A stretch of DNA of 64,000 nucleotides from NCBI GenBank assembly GCA_016888885.1, contig CP069437.1, forward strand, positions 1,984,001 through 2,048,000, in the 5' to 3' direction. Below the pieces are notes generated by a model. The model ran no database searches. It was not told the origin of the DNA and saw nothing but the letters and a program-made list of their open reading frames with translations. Position numbers and translations under genes: made by a program. Below are positions 42,157 through 50,207 of the stretch, piece by piece. This stretch comes from Faucicola sp902506215 (lineage in GTDB: Bacteria > Pseudomonadota > Gammaproteobacteria > Pseudomonadales > Moraxellaceae). The first letter of the stretch is position 1. Each line of letters opens with the position of its first letter.

Positions 42157-42190
42157 AAGGATTAGTACCAATAGCTGTGTACTAATCCTT
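42157..42190 (+). terminator. Terminator or attenuator hairpin between sucA and sucB
   Basis: AAGGATTAGTAC (42157-42168) and GTACTAATCCTT (42179-42190) form a 12-bp perfect stem with a 10-nt loop, followed by CTTGGTTTTT. The interrupted T-tract suggests incomplete termination, or an RNA-stabilising hairpin at the sucA 3' end. Confidence 0.65.
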
Positions 42191-42287
42191 CTTGGTTTTT
42201 GGTATAGACAATTGCGCCGAGTGCTAAGACAACAATGAATTTAACCCATTAAAAATGAAAGAATGTGAAATTAACTAGGAGTTTTCC

Positions 42288-43523
42288 ATGAGTGAGATTA
42301 AAGCCCCCGTATTCCCAGAATCCGTTGCTGACGGTACAATTGTTGCTTGGAATTTTAATGAAGGCGATCAAGTAAGCCGTGACGCTGTATTGTGTGAAAT
42401 CGAAACCGATAAAGTTGTGATGGAAGTGGTGGCACAAGCTGACGGCGTGCTTAGCAAAATTCTTAAACAAGTTGACGACACAGTGCTTTCTGGTGAAGTC
42501 ATCGGTGAGCTGACTGAAGGCGCAACCGCGGCTGCACCAGCAAGCCAACCTACTGAAACCCAAGCACCGGCTGCCCAAGCTGAAGCCGCGCCTGCAGCTG
42601 CACAACAAGCACCTAGCACTCAAGCGACTTCTGAAGCAGATTATAAAGACCAAAGCCCAGCAGTTCGTAAAGCCGCGAATACCACAGGCGTCAATCCTGC
42701 CGACGTTGAAGGTTCAGGTCGTGGCGGCCGTGTGACTAAAGAAGACATGGCAAACCCAACCTTAAAAGCCAACAATGCAATTAAAGCAGATAACGGTCAA
42801 GTGGTTGCCAATGCCGTCGGTCAACGTGCAGACAAACGTGTGCCAATGACACGTTTACGCGCCCGTGTTGCTGAGCGTCTGTTAGCCGCTACCCAAGAAA
42901 CTGCGATGTTGACGACGTTTAATGAAGTGAACATGAAACCTATCATGGACTTACGTAGTGAGTTCAAAGAGCGTTTTGAAAAGCGTCACGGTGTAAAACT
43001 AGGCTTTATGTCATTGTTTGTAAAAGCTGCTACTGAAGCGTTAAAACGTTTCCCAGCGGTAAATGCCTCTATTGATGGCAGCGATATCGTTTATCATGGT
43101 TATTATGATGTGGGTGTTGCGGTATCTAGCGACCGTGGTCTTGTGGTGCCGGTATTACGTGACACTGACCAAATGGGTATGGCAGATATTGAACGTGCGA
43201 TTGGTAACTATGCATCAAAAGCGCGTGAAGGTAAATTAGGCATTGAAGACATGACGGGTGGCACTTTCACCATTACCAATGGTGGTGTATTTGGTTCACT
43301 CATGTCAACCCCAATCATCAATCCACCACAAACAGCGATTTTGGGTATGCATGCTACAAAAGAACGCCCAATGGCGGTTAATGGCGAAGTGGTAATTCTA
43401 CCTATGATGTACTTGGCATTGTCGTATGACCACCGTTTAATTGACGGTAAAGAAGCGGTACAGTTCTTGGTGACCATCAAAGAATTGGTCGAAAACCCAG
43501 CGATGTTACTTCTCGATTTATAA
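42288..43523 (+). CDS. sucB: Dihydrolipoyllysine-residue succinyltransferase (E2)
   Basis: 411 residues. It forms the core of the 2-oxoglutarate dehydrogenase complex and passes the succinyl group to CoA. One lipoyl domain (about 1-78, lipoylated Lys in EIETDKVVMEVV), an Ala/Pro/Gln-rich linker (about 80-118), an E1/E3-binding domain (SPAVRKAANTTGVNPADVEG, about 123-142) and a catalytic domain ending in LALSYDHRLIDGKEAVQF with the His-Asp active site. Start ATG preceded by AGGAGT. It lies 139 bp after sucA. Confidence 0.98.
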   Translation: MSEIKAPVFPESVADGTIVAWNFNEGDQVSRDAVLCEIETDKVVMEVVAQADGVLSKILKQVDDTVLSGEVIGELTEGATAAAPASQPTETQAPAAQAEAAPAAAQQAPSTQATSEADYKDQSPAVRKAANTTGVNPADVEGSGRGGRVTKEDMANPTLKANNAIKADNGQVVANAVGQRADKRVPMTRLRARVAERLLAATQETAMLTTFNEVNMKPIMDLRSEFKERFEKRHGVKLGFMSLFVKAATEALKRFPAVNASIDGSDIVYHGYYDVGVAVSSDRGLVVPVLRDTDQMGMADIERAIGNYASKAREGKLGIEDMTGGTFTITNGGVFGSLMSTPIINPPQTAILGMHATKERPMAVNGEVVILPMMYLALSYDHRLIDGKEAVQFLVTIKELVENPAMLLLDL

Positions 43524-43524
43524 T

Positions 43525-43566
43525 GAAAAAAGCCTGTATTGGCAAAGGTTGATACAGGCTTTTTTG
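43525..43566 (+). terminator. Rho-independent terminator between sucB and lpd
   Basis: AAAAAGCCTGTAT and ATACAGGCTTTTT form a 13-bp stem with a 12-nt loop and T-run, directly after the sucB stop. Confidence 0.88.
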
Positions 43567-43610
43567 TTTAACAACTTTAACAATAACAATTCAAATTTTT
43601 GGTGAAGATT

Positions 43611-45059
43611 ATGAAAGAAAGCTATGATTTGGTAATTATCGGTGGTGGCCCTGGTGGCTACGAAGCAGCTATCCGTGCAGGTCAATTAGGTATGAGCGTG
43701 GCTTGTATCGAAAAACGTATTAATAAAGGTGAGCCAGCGTTAGGTGGTACCTGTTTGAACGTCGGTTGCATTCCTTCAAAAGCATTGCTAGACAGCTCAC
43801 ATCGCTATGAAGCAACCAAGCATGACTTAGCCGACCACGGTATAACCACAGGTGAAGTGGCGATTGACATCAGCAAAATGTTAAGTCGTAAAGACGCTAT
43901 CGTTAAACAATTAACCGGTGGTGTGGCTGCATTGTTAAAAGGTAACGGTGCTGACTGGCTACAAGGTACAGGTAAATTACTTGATGGTAAAGGTGCGGAT
44001 AAACAAGTTGAATTCACCCCATTAGATGGTTCTGCGCCTACCACTATTACCGCTAAAAATGTGATTTTAGCGTCTGGTTCTGTGCCCATTGATATCCCTG
44101 TTGCCCCAATTGATAACGAATATATCGTTGATTCAACCGGTGCGTTAGACTTTACCGAAGTGCCTGCGCGTCTAGGCGTCATTGGTGGGGGTGTAATCGG
44201 TCTTGAACTGGGTTCGGTATGGCGTCGTTTGGGTAGTGAAGTGGTGGTATTTGAAGCCATGCCAGAATTCTTGGCAGCGGCAGACAAAGCCGTGAGCAAA
44301 GAAGCGGCAAAACTACTAAAAGCCCAAGGTATGGACATCCGTATTGATACCAAAGTCACTCAGGCTCAAGTAGAAAACGGTCAGGTACTTGTATCGTTTG
44401 ACGCAAAAGGTCAAGCAGGACAAGAAACCTTCGATAAACTCATCGTTTGTGTGGGTCGCCGTGCTTATAAAGAAAACCTACTTGGCGAAAATTCAGGGGT
44501 AGAGCTTACTGAACGTGGTTTGGTAGCGGTGAATGACTTCTGTCAAACCAACCTTGATGGCGTCTATGCAATCGGTGACTTGGTGCGTGGTCCAATGCTG
44601 GCACATAAAGCGATGGAAGAAGGCATGATGGCAGTGGAACGTATTCATGGTGAAAAAGTTCAAGTCAATTATGACACCATTATTAGCGTGATTTACACAC
44701 ACCCAGAAATTGCATGGGTTGGCTTGACTGAAGAACAAGCCAAAGAGCAAGGTCATGAAGTCAAAACAGGTCAATTTAGCCTAGCCGCCAATGGTCGTGC
44801 GTTAGCCGCTGGTGAAGCTCAAGGCTTCATCAAAGTGGTTGCCGACGCCAAAACGGATCGTTTACTGGGTATGCATGTCGTATCAGCGGGTGCAGGCGAT
44901 ATCGTTCATCAAGGCATGATTGCGATGGAATTTGTGTCAAGTATTGAAGATTTGCAGTTGATGACGTTTGCTCACCCAACCATTTCTGAAGCGGTACACG
45001 AGGCGGTACTATCAGCGGATGGTCGTGCGATTCATGCGATTCAACGTAAACGCAAATAA
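43611..45059 (+). CDS. lpd: Dihydrolipoyl dehydrogenase (E3)
   Basis: 482 residues from the ATG at 43611, with GGTGA upstream. The frame extends to a TTG at 43599, less likely. FAD motif DLVIIGGGPGGYEAAIRAGQ, redox-active disulfide in GGTCLNVGCIPSKALL (CxxxxC), NAD motif LGVIGGGVIGLELGSVW, and C-terminal catalytic His in FAHPTISEAVHEAV. It reoxidises the lipoyl groups of SucB. Its location inside the suc cluster indicates it serves this complex; it may also serve pyruvate dehydrogenase. A terminator precedes it, so it may have its own promoter in 43567-43610 or depend on read-through. Confidence 0.97.
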   Translation: MKESYDLVIIGGGPGGYEAAIRAGQLGMSVACIEKRINKGEPALGGTCLNVGCIPSKALLDSSHRYEATKHDLADHGITTGEVAIDISKMLSRKDAIVKQLTGGVAALLKGNGADWLQGTGKLLDGKGADKQVEFTPLDGSAPTTITAKNVILASGSVPIDIPVAPIDNEYIVDSTGALDFTEVPARLGVIGGGVIGLELGSVWRRLGSEVVVFEAMPEFLAAADKAVSKEAAKLLKAQGMDIRIDTKVTQAQVENGQVLVSFDAKGQAGQETFDKLIVCVGRRAYKENLLGENSGVELTERGLVAVNDFCQTNLDGVYAIGDLVRGPMLAHKAMEEGMMAVERIHGEKVQVNYDTIISVIYTHPEIAWVGLTEEQAKEQGHEVKTGQFSLAANGRALAAGEAQGFIKVVADAKTDRLLGMHVVSAGAGDIVHQGMIAMEFVSSIEDLQLMTFAHPTISEAVHEAVLSADGRAIHAIQRKRK

Positions 45060-45122
45060 CTTAGTTCATAAGTAACTTGGCTCATAAGTAACTTAGTTCA
45101 CAAGCAACTGGGCTAATTAGCT
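45059..45122. repeat. Four 16-bp tandem repeats after lpd
   Basis: Units ACTTAGTTCATAAGTA, ACTTGGCTCATAAGTA, ACTTAGTTCACAAGCA and ACTGGGCTAATTAGCT are contiguous. The first overlaps the last base of the lpd stop codon. Divergence increases from left to right. Confidence 0.85.
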
Positions 45123-45149
45123 TATGCATCAATAGTTTGGATAAGGTAA

Positions 45150-45184
45150 GTGAGCTAACCTCATTATTAACTAGGTTAGCTCAC
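45150..45184. repeat. 12-bp inverted repeat between lpd and sucC
   Basis: GTGAGCTAACCT (45150-45161) and AGGTTAGCTCAC (45173-45184) are perfect complements with an 11-nt loop. No T-tract follows, so it looks like a processing or stabilising hairpin, or an operator. Confidence 0.7.
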
Positions 45185-45248
45185 TGTTGACCACAATATT
45201 CAAAAATAATTTTAAAACAATGTAAACCAAAACCCAGAGGATAAATTC

Positions 45249-46424
45249 ATGAATTTACATGAGTATCAAGCCAAAGAATTATTAAAAAGCTATGGATTGC
45301 CAGTACAAGAAGGTATCATCGCTAAAAATGGCGACGAAGCCGCCGCAGCGTTCGACAAAATGGCAGGCAACGCCGGTGCCGTGGTTGTTAAAGCCCAAGT
45401 ACATGCCGGTGGCCGTGGTAAAGCGGGCGGCGTAAAAATCGCTAAAACGCGTGAAGAAGCCAAACAAATTGCTGAAGAATTAATTGGTAAAAACTTGGTA
45501 ACTTACCAAACTGACGCCAACGGTCAACCTGTTAACAGCGTACTTATCGCCGAAGACATGTACCCAATCGCAACTGAATTGTACTTAGGTGCAGTCGTAG
45601 ACCGTTCAGCACGCCGTGTGGTATTTATGGCGTCAACTGAAGGCGGTGTGGAAATTGAAAAAGTTGCTGAAGAAACCCCAGAAAAAATTATCAAAGTTGT
45701 TGTTGACCCACTAGTGGGCTTACAACCTTGCCAAGCTCGTGAAGTCGCTTTCAAATTGGGTCTAAAAGACAAACAAATCAACGAATTTGCCAAATTAATG
45801 ACAGGGGCGTATAAAGCCTTTATTGAAAATGACTTTGCTTTATTTGAAATCAATCCATTAGCGGTTCGTAAATCTGGCGAATTAGCCTGTGTTGACGCCA
45901 AAATCGGTATCGACTCAAATGCCCTTTATCGTCTACCAAAAGTCGCTGAACAACGTGACAAATCACAAGAAAATGAGCGTGAATTAAAAGCTTCAGAATT
46001 TGACCTAAACTATGTTGCGCTTGAAGGTAACATCGGCTGTATGGTGAATGGTGCCGGTCTTGCGATGGCAACCATGGACATCATCAAACTATACGGCGGT
46101 CAACCTGCTAACTTCCTAGATGTAGGCGGCGGTGCGACCAAAGAACGTGTGGTCGAAGCGTTCAAATTGATTCTTGAAGACAAATCAGTCCAAGGTGTAC
46201 TCATCAATATTTTCGGTGGTATCGTCCGTTGTGACATGATTGCCGAAGCGATTATCGAAGCGGTGAAAGAAGTCAACGTTACCGTACCTGTGGTTGTGCG
46301 TCTTGAAGGTAACAACGCTGAAAAAGGTGCACAAATTCTACGTGATTCAGGTCTTAAATTAATTCCTGCTGAGGGTCTTTCTGAAGCCGGTCAAAAAATT
46401 GTTGATGCGGTTAATAATGCCTAA
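45249..46424 (+). CDS. sucC: Succinyl-CoA synthetase beta subunit
   Basis: 391 residues, near the 388 of E. coli. With SucD it converts succinyl-CoA to succinate with substrate-level phosphorylation. The ATP-grasp domain begins MNLHEYQAKELLKSYGLPV with KAQVHAGGRGKAGGVK. The C-terminal CoA-ligase domain carries NFLDVGGGATKERV and INIFGGIVRCDMIAEA. GAGGATAAATTC precedes the ATG. It follows lpd by 189 bp and sucD follows after 87 bp. Confidence 0.98.
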   Translation: MNLHEYQAKELLKSYGLPVQEGIIAKNGDEAAAAFDKMAGNAGAVVVKAQVHAGGRGKAGGVKIAKTREEAKQIAEELIGKNLVTYQTDANGQPVNSVLIAEDMYPIATELYLGAVVDRSARRVVFMASTEGGVEIEKVAEETPEKIIKVVVDPLVGLQPCQAREVAFKLGLKDKQINEFAKLMTGAYKAFIENDFALFEINPLAVRKSGELACVDAKIGIDSNALYRLPKVAEQRDKSQENERELKASEFDLNYVALEGNIGCMVNGAGLAMATMDIIKLYGGQPANFLDVGGGATKERVVEAFKLILEDKSVQGVLINIFGGIVRCDMIAEAIIEAVKEVNVTVPVVVRLEGNNAEKGAQILRDSGLKLIPAEGLSEAGQKIVDAVNNA

Positions 46425-46511
46425 TGAAGAAAGTATAGGCATGAGCGAGTAGGGCTATGTGCCCTACTGGTTAATCGTTTAAATCAAACATAAAAAGTAA
46501 AAGGAAAAACA

Positions 46512-47414
46512 ATGAGCGTATTAGTTGGAAAAGACACTAAAGTATTAGTTCAAGGTTTCACAGGTAAAAACGGTACCCTACACTCAGAGCAATCAATTGC
46601 TTACGGTACCAACATCGTTGGCGGTGTGACCCCAGGTAAAGGCGGTACAACCCACCTTGACCGTCCAGTATTTGATACCATGAATGAAGCAGTAACAGCA
46701 ACGGGTGCTAATGCCTCTGTTATCTTTGTACCAGCACCATTCGTATTGGACTCAATCGTTGAAGCGATTAACTCTGGCGTAAAATTGATTGTGGTCATCA
46801 CCGAAGGCGTACCTACCCTAGATATGCTAAAAGCCAAACGTTACTTAGAAAACGTCAACGCTGACCTACAAGCCAACGGCGAAGAAATCATCCGTATGGT
46901 AGGTCCAAACTGTCCAGGCGTCATCAGCCCAGGTAAATGCAAAATCGGTATCATGCCAGGTCACATTCACCAAGAAGGTAAAGTCGGTATCATCTCACGT
47001 TCTGGTACATTGACTTATGAAGCGGTTGCCCAAACCACTAAACTTGGCTTTGGTCAATCAACTTGTATCGGTATCGGTGGTGACCCAATCCCAGGTATGA
47101 ACCAAATCGATGCATTAAAATTGCTTCAAGACGACCCACAAACCGAAGCGATTGTATTGATCGGTGAAATCGGTGGTACGGCTGAAGAAGAAGCGGCTGC
47201 ATACGTTAAAGACCACGTGACTAAACCCGTCATTGGTTATATCGCAGGTGTTACAGCACCAAAAGGTAAACGTATGGGACATGCCGGTGCGATTATCTCA
47301 GGTGGTAAAGGTACGGCGGAAGAAAAATTCAAAGCCTTTGAAGAGGCTGGTATTGCTTATACCCGTGACCCTTCAAAAATCGGTGAAAAAGTAAAAGAAG
47401 TCACTGGTTGGTAA
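46512..47414 (+). CDS. sucD: Succinyl-CoA synthetase alpha subunit
   Basis: 300 residues. It binds CoA in an N-terminal Rossmann domain (VLVQGFTGKNGTLHSEQSI) and carries the phosphorylated His in GHAGAIISGGKGTAEEK near residue 255. IGPNCPG-like MVGPNCPGVISPGKCKIGIM and GIGGDPIPG are conserved. AAAAGGAAAAACA precedes the ATG. It is the last gene of the TCA block and is closed by a terminator. Confidence 0.98.
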   Translation: MSVLVGKDTKVLVQGFTGKNGTLHSEQSIAYGTNIVGGVTPGKGGTTHLDRPVFDTMNEAVTATGANASVIFVPAPFVLDSIVEAINSGVKLIVVITEGVPTLDMLKAKRYLENVNADLQANGEEIIRMVGPNCPGVISPGKCKIGIMPGHIHQEGKVGIISRSGTLTYEAVAQTTKLGFGQSTCIGIGGDPIPGMNQIDALKLLQDDPQTEAIVLIGEIGGTAEEEAAAYVKDHVTKPVIGYIAGVTAPKGKRMGHAGAIISGGKGTAEEKFKAFEEAGIAYTRDPSKIGEKVKEVTGW

Positions 47415-47438
47415 TCATCCGCTATTTTGACTAATCAA

Positions 47439-47471
47439 GAGCAGATAATCATTGGGTTATCTGCTTTTTTA
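47439..47471 (+). terminator. Rho-independent terminator after sucD
   Basis: AGCAGATAA and TTATCTGCT form a 9-bp stem with an 8-nt loop followed by T6. Confidence 0.9.
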
Positions 47472-47476
47472 TTATC

Positions 47477-47508
47477 CGCTGGTGTTAGCAAACGCTGGTG
47501 TTAGCAAA
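47477..47508. repeat. Exact 16-bp tandem duplication
   Basis: CGCTGGTGTTAGCAAA occurs twice back to back between the sucD terminator and galU. Confidence 0.9.
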
Positions 47509-47627
47509 ATACCCTCAATCAGTTTTAATAATGCCTTTAAAATATTCGGGCAGAAAAAATATTTGCCATAAAAATATGTTAAGCTTGATGTAAATTATTT
47601 GAACAACTTGTGTTATTAAGAGTCACT

Positions 47628-48515
47628 ATGTCGACAAAAATCACTCACGCTGTTATTCCTGTGGCAGGGTTTGGCACGCGTATGTTACCACTATCAAAAG
47701 CCGTGCCAAAAGAGTTGCTACCGCTTGGCAATAAGCCAGCCATTCAATATGTCGTTGAAGAAGCGATTGCCGCAGGTTTAACCAATATTGTCTTGGTCAA
47801 TCATGCGCAAAAAACCGCCATTGAAAACTATTTTGACATCAATAGCGAGCTTGATACCCAGTTACGCGGTAAAGGCAAAGCGGCGCTAGCCGATAGTTTA
47901 AACTGGCTACCTGCAGGGGTCACGGTTACCAGTGTACGCCAAGGCAAACCGTTAGGATTAGGGCATGCTGTGTTGCAAGCCCGTGCCATTGTAGGTGATG
48001 AACCGTTTGCTGTGCTATTACCGGATGTGATTTTAAACCCTTATAATACTGACTATACTCAGCAGAATTTAGCCTACATGCTACAGCAGTTTGCCAAGCA
48101 GCAGCATTCACAGATATTGGTTGATCCTGTCAAAGAAAGTGATATTCACAAATATGGTATTGCCAAGCTAGCCAGCACACAAATGGTAGCAAAGTGTGAA
48201 CAAAACCAGTCGTTTGCTGTGACGGGGTTTGTGGAAAAACCCAAAGCTGAGGACGCGCCTTCTAACTTGGCTGTCGTTGGGCGCTATGTATTTAATAATG
48301 CTATTTTTGATTATCTAGCCAACACGCAGCCAAGTGTGGGTGGGGAAATTCAGCTGACCGATGCCATTGATGCGCTCATTAGCACGCAAGGGGTAGACGT
48401 GGTTAGCATGGTGGGTAACAGCTTTGATGCAGGTGACATGAATAGCTACTTACAAGCCGTGGGTTACTTTGCCAACCAATTGGGTATTGAAGCGTTTCAA
48501 CATACAGCAAATTAA
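47628..48515 (+). CDS. galU: UTP-glucose-1-phosphate uridylyltransferase
   Basis: 295 residues from the ATG at 47628, with AAGAG upstream. A GTG at 47610 is an unlikely alternative. It makes UDP-glucose. The nucleotide-binding signature IPVAGFGTRMLPLSKAVPKE and the downstream LLPLGNKPAIQYVVEEA, PLGLGHAVL, LPDVIL and FVEKP are all present. It is the first gene of galU-pgi-ugd-like-galE, which resembles the sugar-nucleotide end of Acinetobacter capsule loci (galU-ugd-gpi-gne1), with gene spacings under 30 bp. Confidence 0.97.
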   Translation: MSTKITHAVIPVAGFGTRMLPLSKAVPKELLPLGNKPAIQYVVEEAIAAGLTNIVLVNHAQKTAIENYFDINSELDTQLRGKGKAALADSLNWLPAGVTVTSVRQGKPLGLGHAVLQARAIVGDEPFAVLLPDVILNPYNTDYTQQNLAYMLQQFAKQQHSQILVDPVKESDIHKYGIAKLASTQMVAKCEQNQSFAVTGFVEKPKAEDAPSNLAVVGRYVFNNAIFDYLANTQPSVGGEIQLTDAIDALISTQGVDVVSMVGNSFDAGDMNSYLQAVGYFANQLGIEAFQHTAN

Positions 48516-48532
48516 TATAGGGTCATAGGCAA

Positions 48533-50179
48533 ATGTCAACCGATACAAGTGCGAATCGTACATGGCAAACACTGTCTACTCAAGCAGATAGTATGGCCTC
48601 GCTTAATCAACTGTTTAGCCAACAATCCAATCGCGGCTTACAATACCGCGTTGCCGCTTGCGACATGATCATGGATTTTAGTAAACAAAAAATTGATGCG
48701 GCTGTGCTTAGTAATTTAATTACACTGGCAAATGAGCGTGAGTTAGCGCAAGAAATCCATCGGCTGATGACGGGCGAAATCGTGAACGATACTGAGCATC
48801 GCCCTGCATTGCATACCGCACTAAGACAGCCGCAAGGCGAGCAAGTTTGGGTCGAAGGTATTAATGTCATTGAGCAAGTGCATACCAGCTTACAAAAAGC
48901 GGAAAAGTTGGTTGAGCGGATTCGTAATGGGGTCTGGCGTGGTTATTCTGGGCAGGCAATCACCGATGTTGTTAATATCGGGGTCGGTGGCTCAGATCTA
49001 GGGCCTGTGATGGCAACAACAGCCCTAAAAGAATGGACAGATACCGCTATCAATGTGCATTTTGTCTCCAATATGGATGGCACCCAGCTCGATAGTTTGC
49101 TTAAGGTATTAAATCCGCAAACCACGCTGTTTATTATTTCGTCGAAATCATTTTCCACCATTGATACGCTGTCCAATGCCAAGACGGCGATGTCATGGTT
49201 GTTAACCAGTCATGATAACAAAGCCACTATTTTGCGTCGTCATTTTATTGGGATTTCTACCAAAGCGGATAAGATGTCAGAATGGGGTATTCATGTCGAT
49301 AACCAACTCATGCTCTGGGATTGGGTTGGGGGTCGATTCTCCATGTGGTCGGTGATTGGACTGGCAATTGCTATAAAAATTGGCATGCACAATTTCTATG
49401 AATTGCTAGCAGGTGCCTATGAGATGGATCGGCATTTTGCCACCGCCGATTTTTCTCAAAACATGCCTGTGTTGTTAGGGCTACTCGGTGTTTGGAACAG
49501 TACGTTTTTGCACATTAACGCCCATACGGTGTTGCCTTATGATGGTCGGTTATCTTTTTTTCCCAACTACTTAACCCAGCTTGAGATGGAGAGTAACGGT
49601 AAATCCGTCAATCGCCAAGGTGAGGCAGTGACTTACAGTACTTGTCCGATTTTGTGGGGTGATATTGGCTCCAATGCTCAGCATGCGTTTTATCAGTTGT
49701 TACATCAAGGCACGCAGGCAGTCAGTTGTGATTTTATTGCGCCCATCAAACGCTACGCAGATGCCCAAACAATCAATAAAAACTTGCTTGAGCAGCACGG
49801 ACTTTCGCTTGCCAATTGCTTAGCGCAAAGCCAAGTGCTGGCGTTTGGCAATGCCGCCATCAAAGACAGCAATAATGGTATGGATAAATTCAAGCATTAT
49901 CGCGGCAATCAGCCGTCAACGACCATTCTACTCAAGCAGCTGACCCCAAAAACGTTAGGGTCATTGATTGCGCTGTATGAGCACAAAGTGTTTGTTATGT
50001 CAGTCATTTGGCAGATTAACCCATTTGACCAGTGGGGGGTTGAAGTGGGTAAAGTGATGGCTAATGCCGTTTTTGATGCCTTGGTATCAACGCAAGAATT
50101 ATCGCCACAACAAGCGCAGCCGTTTGACAGCTCAACCAATCAGTTGCTAAATACCATTAAAACAACCTTTGCAAGCTGA
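48533..50179 (+). CDS. pgi: Glucose-6-phosphate isomerase
   Basis: 548 residues, matching E. coli Pgi (549). It interconverts glucose 6-phosphate and fructose 6-phosphate, here probably supplying precursors for UDP-sugars. Key segments: NIGVGGSDLGPVM, SKSFSTIDTLSNA, GGRFSMWSVIGLAIA, FKHYRGNQPSTTILL (active-site His) and the C-terminal YEHKVFVMSVIWQINPFDQW with GVEVGK, which carries the catalytic Lys. It is 17 bp after galU. Confidence 0.98.
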   Translation: MSTDTSANRTWQTLSTQADSMASLNQLFSQQSNRGLQYRVAACDMIMDFSKQKIDAAVLSNLITLANERELAQEIHRLMTGEIVNDTEHRPALHTALRQPQGEQVWVEGINVIEQVHTSLQKAEKLVERIRNGVWRGYSGQAITDVVNIGVGGSDLGPVMATTALKEWTDTAINVHFVSNMDGTQLDSLLKVLNPQTTLFIISSKSFSTIDTLSNAKTAMSWLLTSHDNKATILRRHFIGISTKADKMSEWGIHVDNQLMLWDWVGGRFSMWSVIGLAIAIKIGMHNFYELLAGAYEMDRHFATADFSQNMPVLLGLLGVWNSTFLHINAHTVLPYDGRLSFFPNYLTQLEMESNGKSVNRQGEAVTYSTCPILWGDIGSNAQHAFYQLLHQGTQAVSCDFIAPIKRYADAQTINKNLLEQHGLSLANCLAQSQVLAFGNAAIKDSNNGMDKFKHYRGNQPSTTILLKQLTPKTLGSLIALYEHKVFVMSVIWQINPFDQWGVEVGKVMANAVFDALVSTQELSPQQAQPFDSSTNQLLNTIKTTFAS

Positions 50180-50207
50180 TGATGGATAGGGATAAAAGAA
50201 GAAAACA

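Noticed and set aside
45059..45122. Possible iteron array marking a replication origin
   Set aside because: Only four diverging units, no DnaA boxes and no replication gene nearby. The slippage explanation is simpler.
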